Source: an archaeon
GTDB lineage: Archaea > Asgardarchaeota > Hermodarchaeia > Hermodarchaeales > Hermodarchaeaceae
Assembly: GCA_016550395.1 (NCBI GenBank)
Contig: JABXGY010000101.1
Location: 1-11,495, forward strand
Length of the DNA: 11,495 nt
Reading direction: 5' to 3'
Both the position numbers and the translations under genes were made by a program. A model generated the notes under the pieces. It was given only the letters and a program-made list of their open reading frames with translations, was not told the origin of the DNA and did not search any database. Of this stretch, positions 1-6,009 are shown piece by piece. The number at the start of each line of letters is the position of its first letter. The first letter of the stretch is position 1.

Positions 1-4
1 TCAT

Positions 5-66
5 TCCTCCAATTGGTTGATTAAGACCTGAACCCTATATCTGTCATCTTGCTCTTAAAATATATC
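5..66 (-). promoter_or_regulatory. Possible promoter and RBS of an off-window minus-strand gene
   Basis: Read on the minus strand there is an AT box (ATATATTTTAA, about 65-55), then about 45 bases later GGAGGA (10-5). The ATG at 4-2 is too close to that GGAGGA to be a normal start, so the start would lie one or two bases beyond the window edge. The spacing suits an archaeal TATA box plus a short leader. Both motifs are short, so this is tentative. Confidence 0.25.
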
Positions 67-271
67 CCTAAATGATCGAAATGCCAGATTTCTGCTGTCG
101 TTATTATGAGGGAATCATTGGGAGAATCTAGTGATAGAAAGGCTGTTTTCAAAAGCTGAGCTCTTCGACTTTATGCAATCGAAGTTGTCTGCCATAAGTA
201 ACTTTAGTCTATTCTTTTGATTGACACCCTTCTTAAAATCAGTACAGAAAAAATGGTGAAATGTGAACTTG

Positions 272-287
272 AAAAGCACGCTAGTGC
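272..287 (-). terminator. Weak terminator-like hairpin after corA
   Basis: On the minus strand, about 35 bases past the corA stop, a 4-bp stem (GCAC/GTGC, loop TAGC) is followed directly by TTTT. The position and the T-run suit a terminator. The stem is short and could be chance. Confidence 0.3.
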
Positions 288-320
288 GCTAAATACAACG
301 ACACTCAATTCTCAAGCTCG

Positions 321-1382
321 TTAGATCCACCTTTTCTTCCGAAAATACGCAAGAAGACCGATTATTATGACAAGCATCACTACTAGCAGGAGAGGATAGC
401 TCCAGGGGAAAGTATACTCTGGCATATTTGGAAAATTCATGCCATATATACCAACAAGGAGTGTAAGAGGGATGAAAACCGTAGCAATAATAGTTAGTAC
501 TTTCATGACTTCATTCATGCGGAAACTTGTGCTTGATAGATAAATGTCCAGCATCCCAGATAAGGTGTCGCGGTAAGTTTCGATTGTATCAAGAATCCGT
601 ACCACATGGTCGTAGATATCGCGGAGAAAATGCCCTGTTTGTTCACGAACGGTAGGCGGTTCCTCACGTTCTAAATGGCTAGTAACTTCGCGTAAAGGCC
701 ACACGGCTTTACGTGCCTGAATCATTATGTGTTTCAGCTGGTATATTTTCTGTAACGTTTCTTGCGTAGGTTCTGTAATTACTTCTCTTTCAATATCCTC
801 TAAGCTTTCACCAAAGTTTTCTAAGAAGGCAAAATATCGATCAACAACCACATCGAATAGTGAGTAAAACAAGTAATGAGTTCCACGTGTCCGAATATTA
901 CCACTATTATTCTGAATCCACTCTCGGATTGTATGAAACAATAACGATTGGCGTTCCTGAATCGAAATTACATAATTAGTGCCAAGTATGAAGCTGATTT
1001 GCTCATGATTAAAATCATATAAAGAATTGAATTCCAGAGCTTTCAAAACGACATACTCATATTTGCCATAATTTTCTAGCTTAGGACGTTGATCTGTTGC
1101 AAGTATATCTTCTAAAACCAACGAATGCAATTGGAACCGTTCACCCAGCTCTTGAAGGGTGTCAATGTTTGCTAACCCTGTGATTTGAATCCATAGGACT
1201 GCATCCCTTTCAGAAATTTTTGGAAGTTCCTGTACGGATTTTATTATTTTTTCCTGAAGGCTTTTTTCGTCATACAGCTCAAAGGAAAGAATGGTAGGTT
1301 CAACTGGTCTTTCACCGACATAGATGAGTGTTCCAGGAGGAAGCCCTGCTTTCTCTCCTCGCCTTTTACCTGATTCTTGCAT
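321..1382 (-). CDS. corA: CorA-family magnesium/cobalt channel protein
   Basis: This 353-residue protein has the CorA/MIT layout. A long soluble N-terminal part (about 1-285) is rich in charged helices. Two hydrophobic segments close to the C-terminus follow (about 290-312 and 328-347). The defining GMN motif is at 314-316, right after the first membrane segment, with MPE at 320-322 in the loop, and the tail is basic (RKKRW). Known members form homopentamers in the cytoplasmic membrane and admit Mg2+, often also Co2+ or Ni2+, with the cytoplasmic domain sensing Mg2+. Length is normal and the frame is intact. The ATG is preceded by a weak GTGAT ribosome-binding sequence five bases upstream. 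The gene stands alone and is divergent from the SDR gene across 295 bp. The family call is firm; ion preference cannot be read from sequence. Confidence 0.95.
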   Translation of the reverse strand: MQESGKRRGEKAGLPPGTLIYVGERPVEPTILSFELYDEKSLQEKIIKSVQELPKISERDAVLWIQITGLANIDTLQELGERFQLHSLVLEDILATDQRPKLENYGKYEYVVLKALEFNSLYDFNHEQISFILGTNYVISIQERQSLLFHTIREWIQNNSGNIRTRGTHYLFYSLFDVVVDRYFAFLENFGESLEDIEREVITEPTQETLQKIYQLKHIMIQARKAVWPLREVTSHLEREEPPTVREQTGHFLRDIYDHVVRILDTIETYRDTLSGMLDIYLSSTSFRMNEVMKVLTIIATVFIPLTLLVGIYGMNFPNMPEYTFPWSYPLLLVVMLVIIIGLLAYFRKKRWI

Positions 1383-1417
1383 TGGGAATCACGATCGACC
1401 TGACTAATAATTGTAGG

Positions 1418-1432
1418 AGATACTGGGTATCT
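1418..1432. promoter_or_regulatory. Palindrome upstream of corA (operator candidate)
   Basis: A perfect 6-bp inverted repeat (AGATAC, 3-base spacer TGG, GTATCT) lies 36 bases upstream of the corA start. Beside it, at about 1433-1452, is an AT-rich block that could serve as a TATA element for the minus strand. A dyad in this position would suit a repressor site near the transcription start, but no known operator sequence is recognised. Confidence 0.3.
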
Positions 1433-1610
1433 GATAAATCTTAAAGTTAAGCCTATCATTTAGACTCCCAAAAAAATACTTCCAAACATGAGTCGGTGGT
1501 AACATTCTCCATTGCATCTGAATTGCGTAGGAATGGTTTTGTGTGCTCGTGAAAGCAGATAAAAATGAAGAAGAAACGCGAACCGTATTGAAATAGGTGT
1601 CTACAATTTC

Positions 1611-1651
1611 TGAATAATCACAATGAAAAAGTTGATACTGTAGATTATTCA
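1611..1651. promoter_or_regulatory. Inverted repeat upstream of the SDR gene
   Basis: The arms TGAATAATC (1611-1619) and GATTATTCA (1643-1651) are perfect 9-bp reverse complements separated by 23 bases. The repeat ends 14 bases before the SDR ribosome-binding site (AAGGGAGAT, 1665-1673). It could be a pair of regulator half-sites or a leader hairpin. The AT-rich composition raises the chance of coincidence. Confidence 0.35.
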
Positions 1652-1677
1652 CGTAATTCAATTGAAGGGAGATTTCT

Positions 1678-2406
1678 ATGCATCGTTTTGATGGAAAAAC
1701 CGTGATTATTACAGGAGCAAGTGGAGGAATTGGCAGTGCAACAGCTCGATTGTTCGCAGAAAATGGTGCTGATGTGGTTGTCAACTACTTTTCTTCTCCA
1801 ACGAAAGCTGCTGAAGTAGTAGGTGCGATTCAACAATTAGGAAGGCGAGCCTTGAGTGTCAAAGCGGATGTTTCAAACCCAACCGACGTATCTACCATGA
1901 CCAAAGAAGTCATAGATCAACTTGGAAGAATTGATGTGCTCGTTAATAATGCAGCAGCTCATCCACCTCCACTGTTTCAATTTAAAAATCCGGATTGGGA
2001 TTTCTGGATACGAATGGTACGAGTCAATATTATGGGCATCTTGGTCTGCTCTCATTATGTAGCCCCTTACTTGAAGGAAACGCATGGAAACATCGTGAAT
2101 GTCGTTATGGATTACCATCCTGGCGGCATCGGTTACACGCTGACTAAAACCGCTGGTACACCAACTACGCGGGGACTGGCTCGTGAACTGGCACCAATTC
2201 GCGTTAATGCTGTCTCGCCAGGACCGATTGATACCTGGGGCATGACCAAAGAAGAGAAAGCTGCGTTTATCAAGCAAGCGCTCATCAAACGGACTGGCCA
2301 TCCCACAGACGTAGCGAATGCCATTCTCTTCCTTGCCTCTAGCGAGGCATCATATATTACGGGTGAAACCCTCCATGTTGATGGAGGAAACTTCGACCAT
2401 AAGTAA
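1678..2406 (+). CDS. Short-chain dehydrogenase/reductase (SDR), atypical active site
   Basis: This 242-residue protein has the classical SDR Rossmann fold. The glycine-rich cofactor loop TGASGGIG is at 12-19, the acidic cofactor-contact residue D64 lies in ADVS, NNAA is at 90-93, and the structural Asn is N117. Y153 and K157 form YxxxK, followed by PGP near 181 and a terminal GGN motif. The family reduces or oxidises carbonyl/alcohol groups with NAD(P)(H) in the cytoplasm, and FabG-like enzymes are its closest textbook relatives. The oddity is in the active site. Aligned by hand to FabG, the catalytic Ser position is M144, and the loop to the Tyr is about four residues shorter (DYHPGGIG). The ATG has a good ribosome-binding site, AGGGAG, six bases upstream. 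The substrate is unknown. The enzyme may have altered or reduced activity. Confidence 0.9.
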   Translation: MHRFDGKTVIITGASGGIGSATARLFAENGADVVVNYFSSPTKAAEVVGAIQQLGRRALSVKADVSNPTDVSTMTKEVIDQLGRIDVLVNNAAAHPPPLFQFKNPDWDFWIRMVRVNIMGILVCSHYVAPYLKETHGNIVNVVMDYHPGGIGYTLTKTAGTPTTRGLARELAPIRVNAVSPGPIDTWGMTKEEKAAFIKQALIKRTGHPTDVANAILFLASSEASYITGETLHVDGGNFDHK

Positions 2407-2427
2407 ATCCTAGACTCTCTTATGGTC
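2395..2427 (+). terminator. Hairpin overlapping the SDR stop codon
   Basis: GACCATAAG (2395-2403) and CTTATGGTC (2419-2427) form a perfect 9-bp stem with a 15-base loop that contains the SDR stop codon (2404-2406). No T-run follows at once; the first TTTT is at 2442-2445. It may be a terminator or a 3'-end stabilising structure. Confidence 0.4.
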
Positions 2428-2681
2428 ATCCTGTGAGTGTATTTTGAAAGAAGTTGTCTCCGGTATCGACGGATCTCACAATTAGAAACCGAATGTTTAC
2501 GAAAAATAGAACCGCAGTACAGAATGTACATGCGTAAAATGTGCTCGAAGGAAATCGCGGATTTAACACTTCTGAAAACACTGTTCCCCCTGAGGGGAGA
2601 GAGGTACTAGTTTTCAACTGTGGAAGTGTCAGATCTTTCGCTACCCTTCAAGTCACACGTTCTGTAATTTATACCGCTCAA

Positions 2682-2714
2682 AATTAGTCTAAAAAGATTC
2701 TGATTAGATTAATT
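2682..2714. repeat. 11-bp inverted repeat (possible bidirectional terminator)
   Basis: The arms AATTAGTCTAA (2682-2692) and TTAGATTAATT (2704-2714) pair along 11 positions with one G-T wobble, around an 11-base loop. The repeat sits between convergent genes, where a two-way terminator would be expected, but neither side carries a clear T-run. A relic of a small mobile element is an alternative. Confidence 0.4.
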
Positions 2715-2772
2715 ACCCTAACAAGATATTGGCAAATCTGCAATAACCATTTTATGAGGTGAAACCCGCGAT

Positions 2773-2779
2773 AAAAAAA
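2773..2779 (-). terminator. T-run downstream of the DinB-like gene
   Basis: On the minus strand a run of seven T lies about 95 bases past the DinB-like stop codon. Archaeal terminators are often simple T-runs, so this is a candidate end for that transcript. No strong stem precedes it. Confidence 0.3.
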
Positions 2780-2873
2780 TCCTTGAAATTACGCGCCATG
2801 ATAAACTGATTAAATACAAAGTCTTCTTGTTTCAGGCTTACCCAAATGAGTGTAGATTTACTGTTTGTGTAAA

Positions 2874-3353
2874 TCACTTATCATCGGGTGGTGGCCAATT
2901 TCCTTGAAGTTGGCGTAAGATTATGATTTGCCCAATATGGTAGCTATTATGCTGGATTTCTACAAGGATACCTTTTCCGAGTGGCATGTCCCCGAATCCT
3001 TTGATGAGTTGTGTCAGGTCCTTGGTTTCAGCGAGTTCTTTCAATTCAATAAGGTGGTTGGCGAAGCTGTCAACGAGTTTCTTCCACGATTGTTTCGTGA
3101 GCTTCGCATCGGATTCCAACCAGTCTGTGCCTTTGATGGCATCCCAATCAATGGCTTTTCCTTGAATGGCTTTCATCGTGATATCATGCCAAAATACGAT
3201 ATGGAAAAGGTGATCCCAAATCGAATGTCCATCCTTGTATGGTTTTTTCTTTGCCTCTTCTGGTGTGATTCCAGCGAGGGCTTTGAGCACATCATAGTGT
3301 GCGAGTTTGCCGTAGAGACCATCTGTAAAGGCCTGCCGTATCCAATCAGACAT
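2874..3353 (-). CDS. DinB-like (YfiT/DinB four-helix metal-binding) protein
   Basis: This 159-residue protein has the DinB/YfiT helical-bundle pattern. It begins with an amphipathic helix. H48 lies in the HLFHI stretch, with H51 and H56 nearby, and a late pair H135 and H139 occurs in HNSYHIGQI. In the family three histidines, one on the second helix and two on the last, bind a divalent metal. The HxxxHxGQ motif near the C-terminus is highly characteristic. Members include thiol-dependent transferases (bacillithiol or mycothiol type), maleylpyruvate isomerase and damage-induced Bacillus proteins of unknown role; this one cannot be placed further. It is not DNA polymerase IV, which shares the name DinB. 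The ATG has GAGGT eight bases upstream. The gene is divergent from the PfkB gene and appears to be a single-gene unit. Confidence 0.85.
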   Translation of the reverse strand: MSDWIRQAFTDGLYGKLAHYDVLKALAGITPEEAKKKPYKDGHSIWDHLFHIVFWHDITMKAIQGKAIDWDAIKGTDWLESDAKLTKQSWKKLVDSFANHLIELKELAETKDLTQLIKGFGDMPLGKGILVEIQHNSYHIGQIIILRQLQGNWPPPDDK

Positions 3354-3474
3354 TGTCTTGAACCTCAGTAAATATAGGATACAAGAGCTCGCTAGTGATA
3401 CAAAAAAAGGTTTTCCTGCAATTCAAAGACGATATTTTCTACTTTCATGAGAGTTACTCTATCAAAAGTAATGA

Positions 3475-3483
3475 TTATAATTT
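3475..3483 (+). promoter_or_regulatory. TATA-like box for the PfkB-family gene
   Basis: TTATAATTT lies 44 bases before the start codon. An archaeal start site about 25 bases downstream would leave a leader of about 25 bases that includes the ribosome-binding site. This is motif and spacing only. Confidence 0.3.
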
Positions 3484-3503
3484 GTAAGATTTGATTATCT
3501 AGG

Positions 3504-3525
3504 ACGACATATAGGGGTTAGTCGT
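3504..3525 (+). promoter_or_regulatory. Leader hairpin presenting the RBS in its loop
   Basis: ACGAC (3504-3508) pairs with GTCGT (3521-3525), with a possible extra G-T pair (3503/3526). The 12-base loop carries the AGGGG ribosome-binding site (3513-3517), and the ATG follows at 3527. Such a structure could modulate initiation. A five-base stem is weak. Confidence 0.3.
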
Positions 3526-3526
3526 T

Positions 3527-4555
3527 ATGATATCAATTGATATTCAATCAGCATTAGCAAAGATAAAAAAAACTAATGTGACGGTTCTACCGGATTTTTA
3601 TTTAGACATCATTGTTAATCCACAAATGTCCTACGAGCAATTAATGGCTGGAATTAGTGATGTTTACACAAGAGGTGGAGGGAATTTATTAGGACCAAGC
3701 ATCCAATTCGTTTCGGGAGGAAATGCAGGAAACGTTGCTAAAATATTAGCTGGATTGGGCGTCTCTACCACTTTCATAACTGAAACATCTCCACTTGGTA
3801 AAAATCTCATTGAATTCTTTATGCATCCACTAGGTGTTAACACAATAATAACTGACACAGGGGACATGGCTAGCTCCATGATTCTTGAGATTCCTTATGG
3901 CTCAAGTAAGAATAACGTAATGGTAAATAGTACAGGAAGTGTGGAAGATTTCTCATCTACTAAACTAACACAAAAACAATGGGACATCATGAAAAAGAGT
4001 GATGCAATTGCAATTACAAACGCTCATAACCTAAAAATGGAAGAACTGGTTGAGGTGATTCTTCAGAAAACACCTGACAACGTGAAGATTTCAATCGATT
4101 TTTCGGATCTCACACCACATATCGACCGAATAAATGAAATTTGGAAGCGGGTCTTAAAGCATTCACGACCTCCTTCACAAATTTTTGGAAATGCGACTGA
4201 AATTACATTATTGGCCAGACAACCAAAGAAAACACCTGAGGAGGCAATCCAGATTTTATCCTCAACATTCCCTAGCATACTATTTGGATTACATACACCT
4301 GAAAAGGCTGAAATTTGGCAAAAAAATGAACAACTTGCTCTTGAAGCTACTTTTCAAGTTCCTATTATTCGATCAACAGGAGCTGGTGATAGTTGGCACG
4401 CTGGTTTCTTAGCAGGACAACAAATTGGGTTAACTATCCCTGAAGCTACAACATTTGCGAATGCAGTTGCTGGCTTTCATCTTTCTACTGGAAAAATTGT
4501 TACAATAATGGATGCAGTGAATCTGAGTAACTCTTCACCACGTCAATCCATCTGA
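3527..4555 (+). CDS. PfkB/ribokinase-family carbohydrate kinase
   Basis: This 342-residue protein phosphorylates, by family, a sugar, nucleoside or related hydroxyl with ATP. The landmarks are complete. An N-terminal strand with an Asp-rich substrate-side motif (DFYLD) comes first. The SGGNAGN substrate-binding glycine motif is at 63-69, the NxxE (NATE) Mg/phosphate motif at 222-225, and the GAGD anion-hole motif at 285-288 with D288 as the catalytic base, followed by the usual xxFxAG helix. Length is typical. The start ATG is preceded by AGGGGTT about six bases away. The substrate cannot be inferred, because the family covers ribose, fructose-phosphate, ketodeoxygluconate, nucleosides and others and the lid region matches nothing I recognise. 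There is no adjacent sugar transporter or catabolic gene. The small Cys/His gene lies 148 bp downstream on the same strand. Confidence 0.9.
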   Translation: MISIDIQSALAKIKKTNVTVLPDFYLDIIVNPQMSYEQLMAGISDVYTRGGGNLLGPSIQFVSGGNAGNVAKILAGLGVSTTFITETSPLGKNLIEFFMHPLGVNTIITDTGDMASSMILEIPYGSSKNNVMVNSTGSVEDFSSTKLTQKQWDIMKKSDAIAITNAHNLKMEELVEVILQKTPDNVKISIDFSDLTPHIDRINEIWKRVLKHSRPPSQIFGNATEITLLARQPKKTPEEAIQILSSTFPSILFGLHTPEKAEIWQKNEQLALEATFQVPIIRSTGAGDSWHAGFLAGQQIGLTIPEATTFANAVAGFHLSTGKIVTIMDAVNLSNSSPRQSI

Positions 4556-4628
4556 ACCGGCTTACTCAATTCGCTAAGATTCGGCATTAGTAATAGGACA
4601 ATTCAAAGCGATTTTCTTCAGATTCGAA

Positions 4629-4653
4629 TTTATTTCACCCGTTCGGTGATAAA
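4629..4653 (+). promoter_or_regulatory. Hairpin between the PfkB gene and the small Cys/His gene
   Basis: TTTAT (4629-4633) and CACC (4636-4639) pair with GGTG (4645-4648) and ATAAA (4649-4653). This gives nine base pairs with a two-base bulge and a five-base loop. It may be the PfkB terminator, though no T-run follows, or a leader element of the small gene 50 bases on. Confidence 0.3.
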
Positions 4654-4703
4654 ACATAAGAGGAACCTGCGAACTTTCGTCCATCTAAGGTGACTTTTCC
4701 TTG

Positions 4704-4862
4704 ATGAAAAAGAGCAAGTGTCAGGAATGTGAACATACAAACGATTTCAAGGGTTGTGCACTCAAACACATTACTACCGCTCGTAAGCTCTTAGCCGAAG
4801 GCAATATCAAAGGTGCAGAACATCAGCTCAGCTGTGTTGAACGCCATTTAAAGGAAATCTAA
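4704..4862 (+). CDS. Small Cys/His-rich protein, 52 residues, function unknown
   Basis: I do not recognise this gene, but several signs support it. The ATG follows a strong AAGGTGA ribosome-binding site (4687-4693, ten bases away), the frame is clean to TAA, and the residues are organised. The N-terminus is a CxxC knuckle (C6, C9) with H11 and then C18 and H22, a plausible Zn2+ or Fe-S site. Residues 20-52 read as two amphipathic helices joined by a Gly-Asn turn (EGN at 32-34), with AEHQ near the start of the second helix, C44 and H48. The overall shape suggests a metal-knuckle followed by a helical hairpin. There is no signal peptide or membrane segment. It lies 148 bp after the PfkB gene on the same strand and converges with the FabH-like gene 48 bp on. 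Function could be regulatory or a metal-binding adaptor; neither is shown. Confidence 0.7.
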   Translation: MKKSKCQECEHTNDFKGCALKHITTARKLLAEGNIKGAEHQLSCVERHLKEI

Positions 4863-4910
4863 CAATTTTAGAAATTCTGGTACACTCACTGGATTCCAAA
4901 GAGCTATATT

Positions 4911-5933
4911 TTATCCCCATTTAATACAAGTTGCTGACCAGGTGTACCCAATACCTGCTGCAGCCATGCATACTAGATCACCAGGTTTGATTTTTCCAGC
5001 TTTCACTCCTTCTTCGATGGATACAATGGCATCGTTTTGACCCATGTGCCCCCATTCTTCGAAATAGGTGGTTTGCTCCATTGTTAATCCTAATTCGTTT
5101 AGAACATAGGCGAAGGCGCTGCGTTTCATGTGAAGTAGTGCCAGATAATCAATGTCATTAATTGAATAACCACTTCGTTCAGTTGCTTCCTTAATAACGC
5201 GTGTGAAGTTTTGCATGGATAATTTATCTAGCCGTTCTTTCATTCCTTCTGGGTCTGGGACATCAAGGTAGTGAAGTCCCTGCTCAATGGCTTCACAGCT
5301 TATTGGTAACTCTGTACCTCCCGCTGGGCAATAGACATCGTCTGCAAAGGCTCCGTCCGTAATGATAGCTGTTTCAAGAACCTGGTTGTGAGGATAGTCT
5401 TTTTGGATGATGGCTGCGACACCACTTGCCGCTAGACTGAACATGAAGCGGCTGCGTTCGTTTTTGTAATTGATTAAATCGCAGTTTTGATAACCACTGG
5501 CAAGTAATATTGTTTGAATCTCTGGTTCAGTCGCCATTAGTGCCTTGGCGAGTCGAATACCCCCCATCAATGTTGCACATCTTGCACTAAGGTCAAGTGC
5601 CCAGGCATCAGTAGCTCCGATTTCATATGCAAGTTTAACACCGGCAACTTGCATGGGTCGCTCAATGAAAGTTTCACCAACCCAGAGAATCACATCAATA
5701 TCCTTGGACTTAACTTCTGTAGTTTTGTCGAGAGCGGTTTTAGAAGCATGGATCCCCATCGTCACTGGGCCGTCTTCAGGACCGCCAACGGTTTTGCTTA
5801 TGAGTCCAAATTTAGTCTCTAAGATCTCTTCGGGAATTCCGGTTTGTTCCGAGATGTAGGAAGCGGTGTGACGATGCTTAGGCAGATAAACCCCTGTGCT
5901 TACAATACCAATTGTTATAGCGGATTTAGTCAT
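4911..5933 (-). CDS. FabH-like 3-oxoacyl-ACP synthase III family protein
   Basis: This 340-residue thiolase-fold condensing enzyme belongs to the KAS III/HMG-CoA synthase superfamily, whose members load an acyl group on a Cys and condense it with a malonyl or acetyl donor. The N-terminus (TIGIVSTGVYLP) is typical of KAS III. The nucleophile is C119 in DLSARCA and the His is H268 in ALLHMK. Where FabH has its Asn in a GN motif, this protein has GHMGQND (295-301), so the triad would be Cys-His-His. It ends with AAGIGYTWSA and IKW, as the family does. I chose the ATG at 5933 because AAGGTG (5945-5940) sits six bases upstream; an in-frame GTG at 5942 lies inside that ribosome-binding site. It follows the MFS gene by 76 bp on the same strand and is probably cotranscribed. 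No acyl carrier protein, FabG partner or other fatty-acid gene is adjacent. Product unknown. Confidence 0.85.
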   Translation of the reverse strand: MTKSAITIGIVSTGVYLPKHRHTASYISEQTGIPEEILETKFGLISKTVGGPEDGPVTMGIHASKTALDKTTEVKSKDIDVILWVGETFIERPMQVAGVKLAYEIGATDAWALDLSARCATLMGGIRLAKALMATEPEIQTILLASGYQNCDLINYKNERSRFMFSLAASGVAAIIQKDYPHNQVLETAIITDGAFADDVYCPAGGTELPISCEAIEQGLHYLDVPDPEGMKERLDKLSMQNFTRVIKEATERSGYSINDIDYLALLHMKRSAFAYVLNELGLTMEQTTYFEEWGHMGQNDAIVSIEEGVKAGKIKPGDLVCMAAAGIGYTWSATCIKWG

Positions 5934-5939
5934 CAAAAT

Positions 5940-5945
5940 CACCTT
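5940..5945 (-). promoter_or_regulatory. Ribosome-binding site that sets the FabH-like start
   Basis: AAGGTG on the minus strand lies six bases before the ATG at 5933. It overlaps the upstream in-frame GTG (5942-5940), which makes that GTG an unlikely start. The intergenic stretch behind it also has two direct copies of CCAGTTA about 15 bases apart. Confidence 0.6.
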
Positions 5946-6009
5946 CAGCGCTAATACGTAGTCCCAGTTAGCCTAGGACCAGTTACTGAATTAAAAGATT
6001 CTTAGTCAT

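Larger units (their letters stand above)
1..320. other. Intergenic stretch without a gene
   Basis: No open frame with a credible start and ribosome-binding site was found on either strand. The stretch holds a perfect 6-bp inverted repeat (CTTCGA at 163-168, TCGAAG at 179-184), a small hairpin at 276-287 just past corA, and AT-rich blocks near 55-66 and 230-240. At the left edge the minus strand reads GGAGGA at 10-5, which could be the ribosome-binding site of a gene lying just outside the window. Confidence 0.6.
2407..2873. other. Convergent intergenic region with inverted repeats, no gene seen
   Basis: This 467-bp gap separates two convergent genes. It holds a hairpin at 2585-2598 (TCCCC/GGGGA, loop CTGA), a long imperfect inverted repeat at 2682-2714, and a seven-T run on the minus strand at 2779-2773. 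A GAGGTGA at 2757-2763 resembles a ribosome-binding site, but no start codon sits at a proper distance. A frame without a standard start runs from about 2758 into the DinB-like gene; it was not called. Confidence 0.55.

Noticed and set aside
254..325. A 23-codon plus-strand frame starting at an ATG near 254, with a TTGACA-like box at about 221.
   Set aside because: There is no ribosome-binding site before the ATG, no -10 element at proper spacing, and the frame runs into the end of corA.
2758..2910. An open plus-strand frame of about 49 codons running into the 3' end of the DinB-like gene, preceded by a GAGGTGA sequence.
   Set aside because: It has no ATG, GTG or usable TTG near the ribosome-binding sequence, and its last part overlaps a well-supported gene on the other strand.
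2874..3353. Reading the DinB-like gene as the DNA polymerase IV gene dinB.
   Set aside because: The protein is a 159-residue helical bundle with metal-binding histidines and has no polymerase motifs; the shared name is historical.
2928..3371. A 147-codon plus-strand frame opposite the DinB-like gene.
   Set aside because: It is the mirror of the DinB-like coding sequence, has no family features and no ribosome-binding site.
3369..3376. A TATA-like sequence (TATATTTA on the minus strand) ahead of the DinB-like gene.
   Set aside because: It is only 16 bases before the start codon. Transcription would begin inside the gene, which conflicts with the clear GAGGT ribosome-binding site.
5934..5942. 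A GTG start at 5942 for the FabH-like protein, adding three residues.
   Set aside because: The GTG is part of the AAGGTG ribosome-binding site for the ATG at 5933, and the family N-terminus begins just after that ATG.
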